DNA from: Rhizobium acidisoli
Lineage (GTDB): Bacteria > Pseudomonadota > Alphaproteobacteria > Rhizobiales > Rhizobiaceae
Reading direction: 5' to 3'
DNA: 64,000 nt
Assembly: GCF_002531755.2 (NCBI RefSeq)
Contig: NZ_CP034998.1
Span: 4,505,281-4,569,280, forward strand
Each line of letters starts with the position of its first letter. Position 1 is the stretch's first letter. The translations under genes and the position numbers were made by a program. The notes below the pieces were generated by a model. That model searched no databases, was not told the DNA's origin, and saw nothing but the letters and a program-made list of their open reading frames with translations. Below are positions 52,678 to 60,995 of the stretch, piece after piece.

Positions 52678-53007
52678 TTACTTCTCCGGCAGCGATTCCA
52701 CATAGGCGAGCGCGCCATCGAGCAAACGCCGTCTCAGCCGATCGTCGCCATAAACCTCGGCCGTGGCCCGCACCCAGCCCTGCATTATCCGTTCGCCGGA
52801 CAGCATCTGGATCACGCCCGGCAGCGCCAACGCCCAGCCGTCATTGCCTTTGCCGAGACGGATCAGCATGCCGTCGCTGCGCGCGCCGCAGAGAAGATTG
52901 CCGTTCAGCAGGAAGGCCCGGCCGCCGAACATGGATTTTTCGGTCACCCCCGACCGATCGCCGAGTTCCTCGCGCAGCAGTTCTTCGAGGCCGGGATCGC
53001 GCGTCAT
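52678..53007 (-). CDS. TfoX/Sxy N-terminal domain protein
   Basis: A 109-residue protein with a single TfoX N-terminal-like domain (VTEKSMFGGRAFLLNGNLLCGARSDGMLIRLG). The competence regulator Sxy has an extra C-terminal domain that is absent here, so a competence role should not be assumed. It lies three bases after the DUF917 stop, inside the ergothioneine-like operon. Its job there is unknown, and it may be an unrelated passenger. No DNA-binding motif is obvious. Confidence 0.82.
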   Translation of the reverse strand: MTRDPGLEELLREELGDRSGVTEKSMFGGRAFLLNGNLLCGARSDGMLIRLGKGNDGWALALPGVIQMLSGERIMQGWVRATAEVYGDDRLRRRLLDGALAYVESLPEK

Positions 53008-53010
53008 GGC

Positions 53011-54108
53011 TCAGGCCTTCGTTTCCAAAGCGTATCGGGCGATCTCGATCCCCATCGCCTTTTCGACGACGGGATAAACTGTGGGATCAAGCACGCTTGC
53101 CGACAGCGGGATGATCTCCTTCGGCACATGCAGGATGAAGACGGGCATGCCTTCCCTGAGCTGGCCGACGCTGAGCGGCTCACCCTCCGGCGACAGCGTG
53201 GTGATCACCGCGGGGAAGGTTGCAAGCCGCTCGCCATCGGCATCGTCCACGGCCATATATTCGTTCATCACATGCAGCGTCACCGATGTTGCGCCCGAAC
53301 CGACGATGACCGTGCCGATGTCGAAGGCTTCCTTGGTGTAGACGACGTCTTTTCGGGAGATGACGCCGTCGGCGAGGATATGTCCGCCCGTCGTCTTGCA
53401 GATCGCATCGATGACAGCAGAGCCGCCGCGCTTTTCCGCCGCGATGATCGCCTCGCCGAGCGCCAGCGCCATCGAGATGCCGCCGAGTGCGGCATGGCTG
53501 CGGACATAGGAAGCGCGCAGCGGGTTGCGGCAGCTGGCGATGAAGCCGCCGGATTGATCGGCGGCGGCGCGCAGCACCGGCGAGATCTTCGCCGTCGCGC
53601 CCTTCACCACCAGTTCGATATACCGGTTCTCGGCCCTGTTGCCGCCGACCGCGGTCTGGATCATCTGCTCCGGCGAGCCGGCCATGCCGATCGAGCCCAT
53701 GTCGCCGGTGGGATGGGCGCGGATATCGCCGACCGCGTCGACCACCTTGGTGCCGAGGATCGCCGAGGGCAGCCAGCCGTTCAGCGTCGAGGATTTGCCG
53801 TTCTGGCCGATGATGAGGCCCGAGAGCTTTTCGCCGAGCGCCTCCTGTAGGAGTTGTACCGCTTTGACATAATCGATGCCCTGCATTTCCCAGGGCGTGG
53901 TGGAGGCCGGCGCGCCGATCGCCGCAGCCGTCGCGATCCAGTCGTCGTCCCGGAGCTCCTCGATCGAAACCAGCTCCGGCTTGCCGACATTGACCGCGGC
54001 AAGCCCAAGCATCCGTCCGTGATCGGCCCAGCCGCCGCCGCCGGCGGCATAGACGGAGCCGCCCTTGACCGCGGCTTCCACGTCCTTCTCAACCAGTATG
54101 CGTCCCAT
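53011..54108 (-). CDS. DUF917 family protein, candidate desulfurating enzyme of the cluster
   Basis: A 365-residue DUF917 protein, a family near hydantoinase/oxoprolinase-like proteins. The N-terminal glycine-rich stretch YAAGGGGWADHG (about residues 21-32) and DAVGDIRAHPTGDMGSIGMAG are conserved. No reaction can be read from motifs. In a five-enzyme route from ergothioneine to glutamate, it is the only unassigned enzyme-like gene and so the candidate for the thio-hydantoin propionate desulfurisation step. That assignment is inference. The 5' end overlaps the M20 gene by 20 bases. Confidence 0.78.
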   Translation of the reverse strand: MGRILVEKDVEAAVKGGSVYAAGGGGWADHGRMLGLAAVNVGKPELVSIEELRDDDWIATAAAIGAPASTTPWEMQGIDYVKAVQLLQEALGEKLSGLIIGQNGKSSTLNGWLPSAILGTKVVDAVGDIRAHPTGDMGSIGMAGSPEQMIQTAVGGNRAENRYIELVVKGATAKISPVLRAAADQSGGFIASCRNPLRASYVRSHAALGGISMALALGEAIIAAEKRGGSAVIDAICKTTGGHILADGVISRKDVVYTKEAFDIGTVIVGSGATSVTLHVMNEYMAVDDADGERLATFPAVITTLSPEGEPLSVGQLREGMPVFILHVPKEIIPLSASVLDPTVYPVVEKAMGIEIARYALETKA

Positions 54109-55369
54109 CGGCCTTCTCCCGCGTCAAATCCTTGTCCATCTCGCACACCGCCTCGAACAGGACGGCGGCGCCGAGCGCGATATCGTCATTCTCTGCCCAT
54201 TCGTCAGCGGAATGGCTGCGGCCTTCCCGGCAGGGCACGAAGATCATCGCCGCCGGCGCCACTTTGGCGATCCAGGCGGTATCGTGTCCCGCGCCGGAAG
54301 CCATGCGCCGATATTTGGCGCCGACGCGTTCGCAGGCAGCCTCCAAGGTCGATAGCAGGCCGGCATCGCCCGGTGTCGGCATATTGTCGGACACTCGGTT
54401 CGGCGTCTCGATCGTGACGCCATAGGCGGTGGCCAGCTTTTCGACATGACCGTCGAGCCAGCGGCAGAAAGCCTCCATGTCGGCACGAATCTCGGCGCGG
54501 CCATCGATCAGCAGCACCACTTTCGACGGCACGACATTGGCGGCATTCGGCTCGATCCTGAATTCACCCACCGTCGCCGCGAAGTGGCCCGGCGTTTTGG
54601 AGAGTTCAGCGGCGGCGTTGCGGATGTCGAGCACCAGCTGTGAGGCTGCCACCAGCGCATCCGCCCGCCGGTCCATCGGCGTCGTACCGGCATGATCAGC
54701 CCGCCCCTCGACGGTGATCTCGATGCGGGTGATGCCTGCAATCGCGGTGACGATGCCGATATCCTCCCTTTCGGCTTCGAGCACCGGTCCCTGCTCGATA
54801 TGAAGCTCGAGAAATCCGGCGAGATCCGGCCGCTTCTGCTGCGCCAGCACGCCGGGCTCGCCGCCCACCTCAGCGATGCCCGCGGCAAGGTCGAGACCGC
54901 CGCTGACCCGGGAAAGCCAGGCTTCCGGCAATTGCCCGGTCATCCCACGGCTGCCGATGCAGGAGACGCCGAAGATGCTGACCTCCTCGGCAAGGAAGTC
55001 GACGATTTCGAGATCGTGGTCGAGTTCGATCGCCTGGTCGCCGAGCGCACGCGCCACCTCCAGCGCCGAGATCACCCCGGCAATGCCGTCGAAACGGCCG
55101 CCGTCCGGCACCGTGTCGGAATGCGAACCGACCATGATGGTGCCGAGCCAGGGCTTGCGGCCCGTTCGCCGGCCGATCAGATTGCCGGCGGCATCGATGC
55201 GCGTCTCCAGTCCCGCCGCCTTCATCTGCGCTTCGATGAAGGCCCGGCCTTCGAGAAAGAGCGGCGAGAAGGCCCGTCGCGTCCAGGGGTGCCCCGGCTC
55301 GGTGATTGCGGCCAGCGCCTCGATATCCCCGGCGATCCGGCCGGCATTGACGGGCAGATTGCGGCTCAT
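54089..55369 (-). CDS. M20-family N-carbamoyl amino acid hydrolase (hydantoinase/carbamoylase type)
   Basis: A 426-residue zinc amidohydrolase of the allantoate amidohydrolase / N-carbamoylase group. Metal-site segments are GSHSDTVPDGGRFDG (His83, Asp94), the Glu pair in FLAEEVSIFG, ELHIEQGPVLE and the C-terminal REGRSHSADEW. GAGHDTAWIAKVAPAAMIFV is also conserved. In context it should hydrolyse N-carbamoyl-L-glutamate to glutamate, ammonia and carbon dioxide. Its ATG overlaps the stop of the hydantoinase gene (55366-55369), indicating coupling. Confidence 0.88.
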   Translation of the reverse strand: MSRNLPVNAGRIAGDIEALAAITEPGHPWTRRAFSPLFLEGRAFIEAQMKAAGLETRIDAAGNLIGRRTGRKPWLGTIMVGSHSDTVPDGGRFDGIAGVISALEVARALGDQAIELDHDLEIVDFLAEEVSIFGVSCIGSRGMTGQLPEAWLSRVSGGLDLAAGIAEVGGEPGVLAQQKRPDLAGFLELHIEQGPVLEAEREDIGIVTAIAGITRIEITVEGRADHAGTTPMDRRADALVAASQLVLDIRNAAAELSKTPGHFAATVGEFRIEPNAANVVPSKVVLLIDGRAEIRADMEAFCRWLDGHVEKLATAYGVTIETPNRVSDNMPTPGDAGLLSTLEAACERVGAKYRRMASGAGHDTAWIAKVAPAAMIFVPCREGRSHSADEWAENDDIALGAAVLFEAVCEMDKDLTREKADGTHTG

Positions 55370-56745
55370 GCAGGAGCTCCCGCAATGACCTGGCGCGGCA
55401 ACGGCCGCACGAACCGTCCGCTGCCGGGCTCGGCCAGCACCTTGCCGTCTTCGGCGATCTTCTCGCCCCTGAGATAGGTGGCGGAAACGGTCCAGGGCAG
55501 GCGAATGCCGTTATAGGGGCTCCAGCCGACGACATTATTGCCGCTGGCCGCAGCGTCATAGACGCTGTCCTTCGGTTCGAGCACGGTGATATCGGCATCT
55601 TTGCCCGGCGTCAGCGCGCCCTTGATATGGTCGAGCCGGAAATGCCTGGCCGGATTTTCCGCCATCAGCCTGGCTGCCCAGGTCAGCGGAATGCCGCGTT
55701 CGAGTGCCCCTTTGACGAAGAGCGGCACCATCACCTCGAGGCCGGGAACGCCGGAGGCGTTGGCGAGCATGTCGGGATTGGTCTTGCGGTTCTCCGACCA
55801 GCTGACGTGATCGGTCGAGACCAGCCAGACATCACCCGCCGCTACCTTCCGCCAGAGGGTCTCCACCTCGGCGCGCGGCCGCAGCGGCGGATTGATCTTC
55901 GCCTTGCCGCCGAGGCGCTTGACGTCGTTTTCCTCGTCGAGCGTCAGATAATGGATGCAGCATTCGACCGTTGCCGCAAAGCCGTCGCGGCGATAGGCGC
56001 GGGCGATGTCATAGCCGCGCCCGAGCGAGCAGTGCACCACATGCGAGGGGCAGTGGGTCGCGGCACCCGTTTCGAAGATCGTATGCATCGCCAGCAGTTC
56101 GGTAATCGGCGGCCGTGACAGGCCGTGCGCCCGCCAGTCGGTGATGCCGCTTGCCTTCACCTCAGCCATATAGCTGCGCACCGCCTCGTCATCCTCATTG
56201 TGCACGCCTGCGGTCAGCCCGGTCGGCGCGATCGCCGCAAAACAGGCGTCGAGCAGGGCCGGCGGAATGCGTGGAAAACGCTTGGGGTCGGTGCCGAAGG
56301 TCGAGAATTTGAACGCGGCAACCCCTGCCTCGACCATCTCGCCGATCCGCGCCGGGCCTTCTTCCGGGTCGACGGTGCCGTAAAGCGCGAAGTCGACGCG
56401 TGCCTGCTGGCCGGCATGCTCGATCTTGCGTTTGACCGCTGCGGCCGAGCAGACGAGATCACCCTCGTCATAGGGCATGTCGACGATCGTTGTTACGCCG
56501 CCGGCCGCTGCCGACCGCGTCGACCAGATGAAATCCTCCTGGTCCTTCTGCGAGAGCGAATGCACCTGCGCGTCGATCGCGCCGGGCAGGATGAGTGCTT
56601 TGCCGAGCAGGTGGCGTTCCCGCGCCGCAGGCGGCACGCCGAGGCCGACCTCGGCGATCCTGCCGTCGCGCACTGCGATATAACCCGCTTCGACAATGCG
56701 GTCCGGCAGCACCACCGTGCCCTGCAGAACGAGATCGAAGTCCAT
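55366..56745 (-). CDS. Hydantoinase-type amidohydrolase (allantoinase/dihydropyrimidinase-like)
   Basis: A 459-residue metal-dependent cyclic amidase. The metal Lys is likely in AAFKFSTFG (Lys146), with further ligands in AGVHNEDDE (His182), HVVHCSLGRG (His238) and STDHVSW (Asp312). The usual HxH after PGxID reads QVH here (IDAQVH, Gln60-Val-His62), so the first metal ligand is changed. WSPYNG resembles allantoinase. In context it should open hydantoin-5-propionate to N-carbamoyl-glutamate. GGAGG lies just before the ATG. Allantoin or pyrimidine substrates are alternatives. Confidence 0.85.
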   Translation of the reverse strand: MDFDLVLQGTVVLPDRIVEAGYIAVRDGRIAEVGLGVPPAARERHLLGKALILPGAIDAQVHSLSQKDQEDFIWSTRSAAAGGVTTIVDMPYDEGDLVCSAAAVKRKIEHAGQQARVDFALYGTVDPEEGPARIGEMVEAGVAAFKFSTFGTDPKRFPRIPPALLDACFAAIAPTGLTAGVHNEDDEAVRSYMAEVKASGITDWRAHGLSRPPITELLAMHTIFETGAATHCPSHVVHCSLGRGYDIARAYRRDGFAATVECCIHYLTLDEENDVKRLGGKAKINPPLRPRAEVETLWRKVAAGDVWLVSTDHVSWSENRKTNPDMLANASGVPGLEVMVPLFVKGALERGIPLTWAARLMAENPARHFRLDHIKGALTPGKDADITVLEPKDSVYDAAASGNNVVGWSPYNGIRLPWTVSATYLRGEKIAEDGKVLAEPGSGRFVRPLPRQVIAGAPA

Positions 56746-56768
56746 GTCGCCTCCTCCAAAAGCTGAGT

Positions 56769-58355
56769 TCAGATGGCCTGCGCCTCGTGGCGGGTCAGCC
56801 GCTCTTCGATATGCTCCAGTGATCCGAGCGCAAAGAAATCGTCGAAGGAGGCGATCGGAACCTGTGCGGTCAGTCTCGACAGGAAGTCGTCCGAGCCGAG
56901 CTCCTCCTCGATTGCCTCCACCTCAGCCGAAAGCGGCCTGTCCACGATATAGAAATCCGCATGTTTGCGCACGACCTCGTAGAGCATGGCGGCGACGCCC
57001 TTCGGTTCATCGCCGAGGATGTCGATCGCCTGGGCGGAGAGCAGCGCCTCCAGCGCTGCCAGGCGCTTCAACGCCTGCATCTGCCGCTCGAAGCGCTCGA
57101 TGACCAGCGGCAGGAAGGCCGCCTCGTCCTCCAGCCCCGCCGCCACCACCAGCGACTGCGCCGACACCGGATTGGACATCGACAGCACGCGCGAAAAAAT
57201 CTCGCCGGCAAGCTTGATGATCGGCCCGAATCCGGTGGCGATCCGCCCCGGCGGCACGAGATTGACCGGCAGGTCGCGCCGCTGGCCGTTGCCGAGAATG
57301 ACGCAGCGGTTGAAGGCATTGCGCGCCGCATGCGCCATGCAGAGGGCTGCTGATTCGAGCAGGATCGTCACGTCGAGCGGAAGCGAACCGCCGGAGGTCA
57401 TCACCCGGCCTTCGACCACGACCGGATTGTCGTCCGAACGCCCGGTGGCGGCAAGGATTTTATGGCCTGTTGACAGGAGGTTTTCGATGACCGCGCCGAA
57501 CACCTGGGCGATCATGCGCAGGCTGAGCGGATCCTGCACATGCGTTGCAACAGGCCAGTTCCAGTCGTCGGAGGCGTTGCAGAGCCAGGCGCCGATCAGC
57601 GCCTCACGCGCCGTGCCGACATGGCGCACCGCCTTCCAGGGATCACGCGATGCACCGAGCGCGCCGGCCGCCATCATCGCCGTCGCCAGCAGGATGCGGA
57701 TCGAGGCCGCCGCATTGCGCGTCGTTTCCGCGGCCGCGGCAAAACTCACCGCATTGATGCTGAGCGAGGCAAGGCTGTCGCGCGGCGCCATCCGCACCGG
57801 CTCCAGCCCGGCCGCCCGGAAAGCCTCAGCCGCCTGCATGCGGTTGCCGCGGTAGATCGCTTCGCCGACCCCGGTCAGCACCGCGCCGATCTGCCCCATC
57901 AGGCCGATATCGGCGCAGCCGATCGAGCCGGTGCGGCGCACGACCGGGATGAGATCGGCTTTCAGCATGGTGATATAGGCCTCGATCAGCTCCGGCGTGC
58001 AGCCGACCTGGCCGGTCAGGGCCGTATTGACGCGGATCGCCATGGCATTGCGCACGACATTGCAGGAAAACGGCGTGCCGGTGCCGAAATGATGGGCGCG
58101 CACCAGGCCGAGATTGAAGGTGTCGAGTTCGTCGGCCGACCATTCCACATCCTTCATGGCGCCGACGCCGGTTGTCGAGCCGTAGACGGGCATGCCGGAG
58201 GCGATCGCATCCTCGACGATCTCGCGGGCAATGGCGATGCGGGCCATGCCGGTGGCCGAAGCCGAAATCGTCGCCTTGCCCGCACCGATCGCCACCATCT
58301 CGGCAAAACCGAGCGGCCGTCCGGAAAGTTCGATGCCAGGGCGTTCGTGCTGCAT
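56769..58355 (-). CDS. HutH-like aromatic ammonia-lyase-fold protein lacking the MIO triad, candidate ergothionase
   Basis: A 528-residue member of the histidine/phenylalanine ammonia-lyase fold. VYGSTTGVG (Tyr58 in the catalytic position), HVQDPLSLRM and GRSDDNPVVVEG follow the family. Histidine lyases form their MIO group from Ala-Ser-Gly near residues 142-144. Here the matching segment GSIGCADIGLMG has Cys147-Ala148-Asp149, so MIO cannot form in the normal way. Known MIO-free relatives include ergothionase, which eliminates trimethylamine from ergothioneine. It is the first gene of its operon. The ATG at 58355 has AGGAGATATGGC before it. Confidence 0.85.
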   Translation of the reverse strand: MQHERPGIELSGRPLGFAEMVAIGAGKATISASATGMARIAIAREIVEDAIASGMPVYGSTTGVGAMKDVEWSADELDTFNLGLVRAHHFGTGTPFSCNVVRNAMAIRVNTALTGQVGCTPELIEAYITMLKADLIPVVRRTGSIGCADIGLMGQIGAVLTGVGEAIYRGNRMQAAEAFRAAGLEPVRMAPRDSLASLSINAVSFAAAAETTRNAAASIRILLATAMMAAGALGASRDPWKAVRHVGTAREALIGAWLCNASDDWNWPVATHVQDPLSLRMIAQVFGAVIENLLSTGHKILAATGRSDDNPVVVEGRVMTSGGSLPLDVTILLESAALCMAHAARNAFNRCVILGNGQRRDLPVNLVPPGRIATGFGPIIKLAGEIFSRVLSMSNPVSAQSLVVAAGLEDEAAFLPLVIERFERQMQALKRLAALEALLSAQAIDILGDEPKGVAAMLYEVVRKHADFYIVDRPLSAEVEAIEEELGSDDFLSRLTAQVPIASFDDFFALGSLEHIEERLTRHEAQAI

Positions 58356-58446
58356 GTGCCATATCTCCTAGATTACGAGATTAAGCGGCCCCTCCGTCAC
58401 ATGGGATATCCTAAATGCCGAACACAGCATGTTTTTGACAGGCGGA

Positions 58447-60021
58447 TCAGCTCAGCATCCAGGCAATATAGAGAAGCATCAATGCGATCACCCAGAGGGC
58501 GATCCTGGCGGAGCGGTTGTGCCGCGCCTCGGCCTTGCCGATCGCATCCGCCGTCTCAGCGTCGAAGCGTAAGCCGTGTTCGCTCATGTGCAGAAGCTGG
58601 TGGTGGAATTTTTCGGTCTTCGCCGCAATTTCCGGCACGGCTTCGGCAAGCTTCACTGCCGCCTTCAGCCCATCCTTCAGATCGGTGGCGATCCGCTTCG
58701 GGCCGAGATTGGTGCGGATCCAGTCGCCGACGACCGGCTCGGAGGCCTTCCACATGTTGAAGCGCGGATTGAGCATGCGCGACACGCCTTCGACGACGAC
58801 CATGGTCTTCTGCAGCATCACCAGCTCCGGCCGTGTCGCCATGTCGAAGAGTTCAGTCACTTCGAACAGCAGCGTCAACAGCTTGCCCATCGAGATCGTC
58901 TCCGCCGGCTGTCCATGGATCGGCTCGCCGATCGCCCGGATCGCCTGGGCGAAACTCTCGACATTGTGGTGGCCCGGCACATAGCCCGCCTCGAAATGCA
59001 CCTCGGCGACGCGGATATAGTCGCGGGTGATGAAGCCATAGAGAATTTCGGCGAGGAACCGCCGTTCCTTTTTGCCGAGCCGCCCGACAATGCCCATGTC
59101 GACCGCAACGATCATGCCGTCCGCATCGACGAAGAGATTGCCCGGATGCATGTCGGCATGGAAGAAGCCGTCGCGCAGCGTGTGGCGCAGGAAGGACTGG
59201 ATCAGCGTGTCGGCGAGCAGGTTGAGATCGTGGCCGGCCGCGCGCAGCCCCTCGACGTCGGACATGCGGGTGCCGTCGATCCATTCCATGGTGATGACGT
59301 CGCGCCCGGTGCGCTCCCAGTCGACCTTCGGCACGCGGAAACCGGGATCCCTTTCGGTATTCTCGGCGATTTCGGAGAGGGCGGCCGCCTCCAGGCGAAG
59401 ATCCATCTCCACCTTCGTCGTCTGCTCCAGCGTCTTCGTCACCTCGACCGGCCGCAGCCGCCGGCTGGAGGCCAGGAAACGCTCCTGCATACGGGAGACG
59501 AGATACATCGCCTCGATGTCGTGGGCAAAGCGCTGGCGCACGCCGGGCCGCACGATCTTGACGGCGACCTTCTTGCGGCCCTCCGATGTTTCGACTTCGG
59601 CAGGATGCACCTGGGCGATCGAGGCAGCGGCGATCGGCTCGCCGAAGCTCGCATAGAGCTCGTCGATCGGCCGCCCGAGCGAGCCTTCGATATTGGCCTT
59701 GGCCGCAGCCGAGGGGAAGAAGGCCATCCGATCCTGCAACTGCGACAGGTCGTTGGCGAATTCGACGCCGACGACATCCGGCCGCGTCGCCAGGAACTGC
59801 CCGATTTTTACATAGGAGGGGCCGAGCCGCTCGACGGCGTGCGCCAACCGGTCGCTGCGCTTTTGATGGCGCGCCTTGCTGCGTTCGAAAATCGTCACGA
59901 AGGATTTGGCGAGCGCCACCGGAGGCGGCAGGCCTTCGGAAGGCAGAGCTGAGACGACGCCCTCACGCACAAGCACCCAGCCGACGCGCCAAAGGCGGAA
60001 ATAGGCCCCGAACGTGCTCAT
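58447..60021 (-). CDS. ubiB: UbiB-family atypical kinase/ATPase for ubiquinone synthesis
   Basis: A 524-residue ABC1/ADCK-type protein needed for ubiquinone synthesis, anchored at the inner membrane. The family KxGQ motif is seen as YVKIGQFLATRPDVV (about residues 70-85), and the alanine-rich P-loop equivalent as ASIAQVHPA. The catalytic loop is FFHADMHPGNLFVD and the metal-binding segment is VDMGIVG. A C-terminal hydrophobic helix (IALWVIALMLLYIAWML) gives the membrane anchor. It lies 48 bases after ubiE and is probably co-transcribed. Confidence 0.95.
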   Translation of the reverse strand: MSTFGAYFRLWRVGWVLVREGVVSALPSEGLPPPVALAKSFVTIFERSKARHQKRSDRLAHAVERLGPSYVKIGQFLATRPDVVGVEFANDLSQLQDRMAFFPSAAAKANIEGSLGRPIDELYASFGEPIAAASIAQVHPAEVETSEGRKKVAVKIVRPGVRQRFAHDIEAMYLVSRMQERFLASSRRLRPVEVTKTLEQTTKVEMDLRLEAAALSEIAENTERDPGFRVPKVDWERTGRDVITMEWIDGTRMSDVEGLRAAGHDLNLLADTLIQSFLRHTLRDGFFHADMHPGNLFVDADGMIVAVDMGIVGRLGKKERRFLAEILYGFITRDYIRVAEVHFEAGYVPGHHNVESFAQAIRAIGEPIHGQPAETISMGKLLTLLFEVTELFDMATRPELVMLQKTMVVVEGVSRMLNPRFNMWKASEPVVGDWIRTNLGPKRIATDLKDGLKAAVKLAEAVPEIAAKTEKFHHQLLHMSEHGLRFDAETADAIGKAEARHNRSARIALWVIALMLLYIAWMLS

Positions 60022-60069
60022 GCTGCACTGCCCCGCCGGCCGAGGTTGGTGTTTTCTTCCCTCATGCCC

Positions 60070-60846
60070 TCAGAGCTTCCAGCCGGAATGCAGCGCGGCG
60101 ATGCCGCCGGTGTAATTGGTGTAGGTGACTCGCGAAAAGCCGGCCTGGCGGATCATCGCCGCGAAATTCTCCTGGTTCGGGAACTTGCGGATAGATTCCA
60201 CCAGATACTGGTAGGGTTCGGCATCGCCGGTGATCGCCTTGCCGAATTGCGGAATGGCATTGAACGACCAGGCGTCGTAGATCCTGTCGAGCAGCGGCAT
60301 GTCGACTTCGGAAAATTCCAAGACCAGCAGTCGTCCACCGCGCTTCAGCACGCGATAGGCCTCCGACAGTGCGGCATCGATCCGCGGTACGTTGCGGATG
60401 CCGAAGGCGATCGTATAGGCGTCGAAGCTCGCCGGCTCGAAAGGCAGTTCCTCGGCATTCGCCTCGACGAAGGTGAGATTGCCGGAAAGCTTCTTCTTTT
60501 CCGCCCGCTCGGCGCCGACGCCGAGCATCGAGCCGTTGATGTCGAGCACGGTCGCATGCGCCTGCCGGCCCGAGGCCTCGACGATGCGGAAGGCGATGTC
60601 GCCGGTGCCGCCGGCAACGTCGAGCACCCTGTAGCCCGGCTCCTTGCGCGGGTTCAGCGCCGAAATCATCGCGTCTTTCCAGGCGCGGTGCATGCCCATC
60701 GACATGACGTCGTTCATGATGTCGTAGCGCTTGGCGACTTTGTGGAACACCTGGTTGACCAGGTCCTGCTTCTCGCCGCCCGGCACCTCGCGGAAGCCGT
60801 AGGAGGTCTCCATGCCGCCATCGGCGGAAGTGCGGCTTTCAGGCAT
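60070..60846 (-). CDS. ubiE: Demethylmenaquinone/ubiquinone C-methyltransferase
   Basis: A 258-residue SAM-dependent methyltransferase acting on the ubiquinone ring. Signatures are [21 protein letters not shown], motif [18 protein letters not shown] and [43 protein letters not shown] at 60846 is taken as the start, with GGAGC a few bases upstream; the longer frame to 60954 overlaps the divergent mutM leader. It forms an operon with ubiB and is divergent from mutM. Confidence 0.95.
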   Translation of the reverse strand: MPESRTSADGGMETSYGFREVPGGEKQDLVNQVFHKVAKRYDIMNDVMSMGMHRAWKDAMISALNPRKEPGYRVLDVAGGTGDIAFRIVEASGRQAHATVLDINGSMLGVGAERAEKKKLSGNLTFVEANAEELPFEPASFDAYTIAFGIRNVPRIDAALSEAYRVLKRGGRLLVLEFSEVDMPLLDRIYDAWSFNAIPQFGKAITGDAEPYQYLVESIRKFPNQENFAAMIRQAGFSRVTYTNYTGGIAALHSGWKL

Positions 60847-60995
60847 CAGACTGCTCCGTTCCTCGATATTCAGCCGCGCAGGCCATAGCGAAAGACCGCG
60901 CGCGACGTTATCACTGGGCCGCGCTCTCCGCGGACCACTGGCGCTATAGCGCACATCGTCCTCGGTTGAAACACGTTAGATACAGATGGGTTAAG

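Noticed and set aside
52678..53007. TfoX-domain gene plus comM as a sign of a natural competence system
   Set aside because: The protein lacks the C-terminal domain of Sxy, comM is widespread in non-competent bacteria, and no uptake genes are present.
50816..58355. Standard histidine utilisation (hut) operon
   Set aside because: HutI, HutG and HutF are absent, the lyase lacks the MIO triad and the HutU-like signature is changed.
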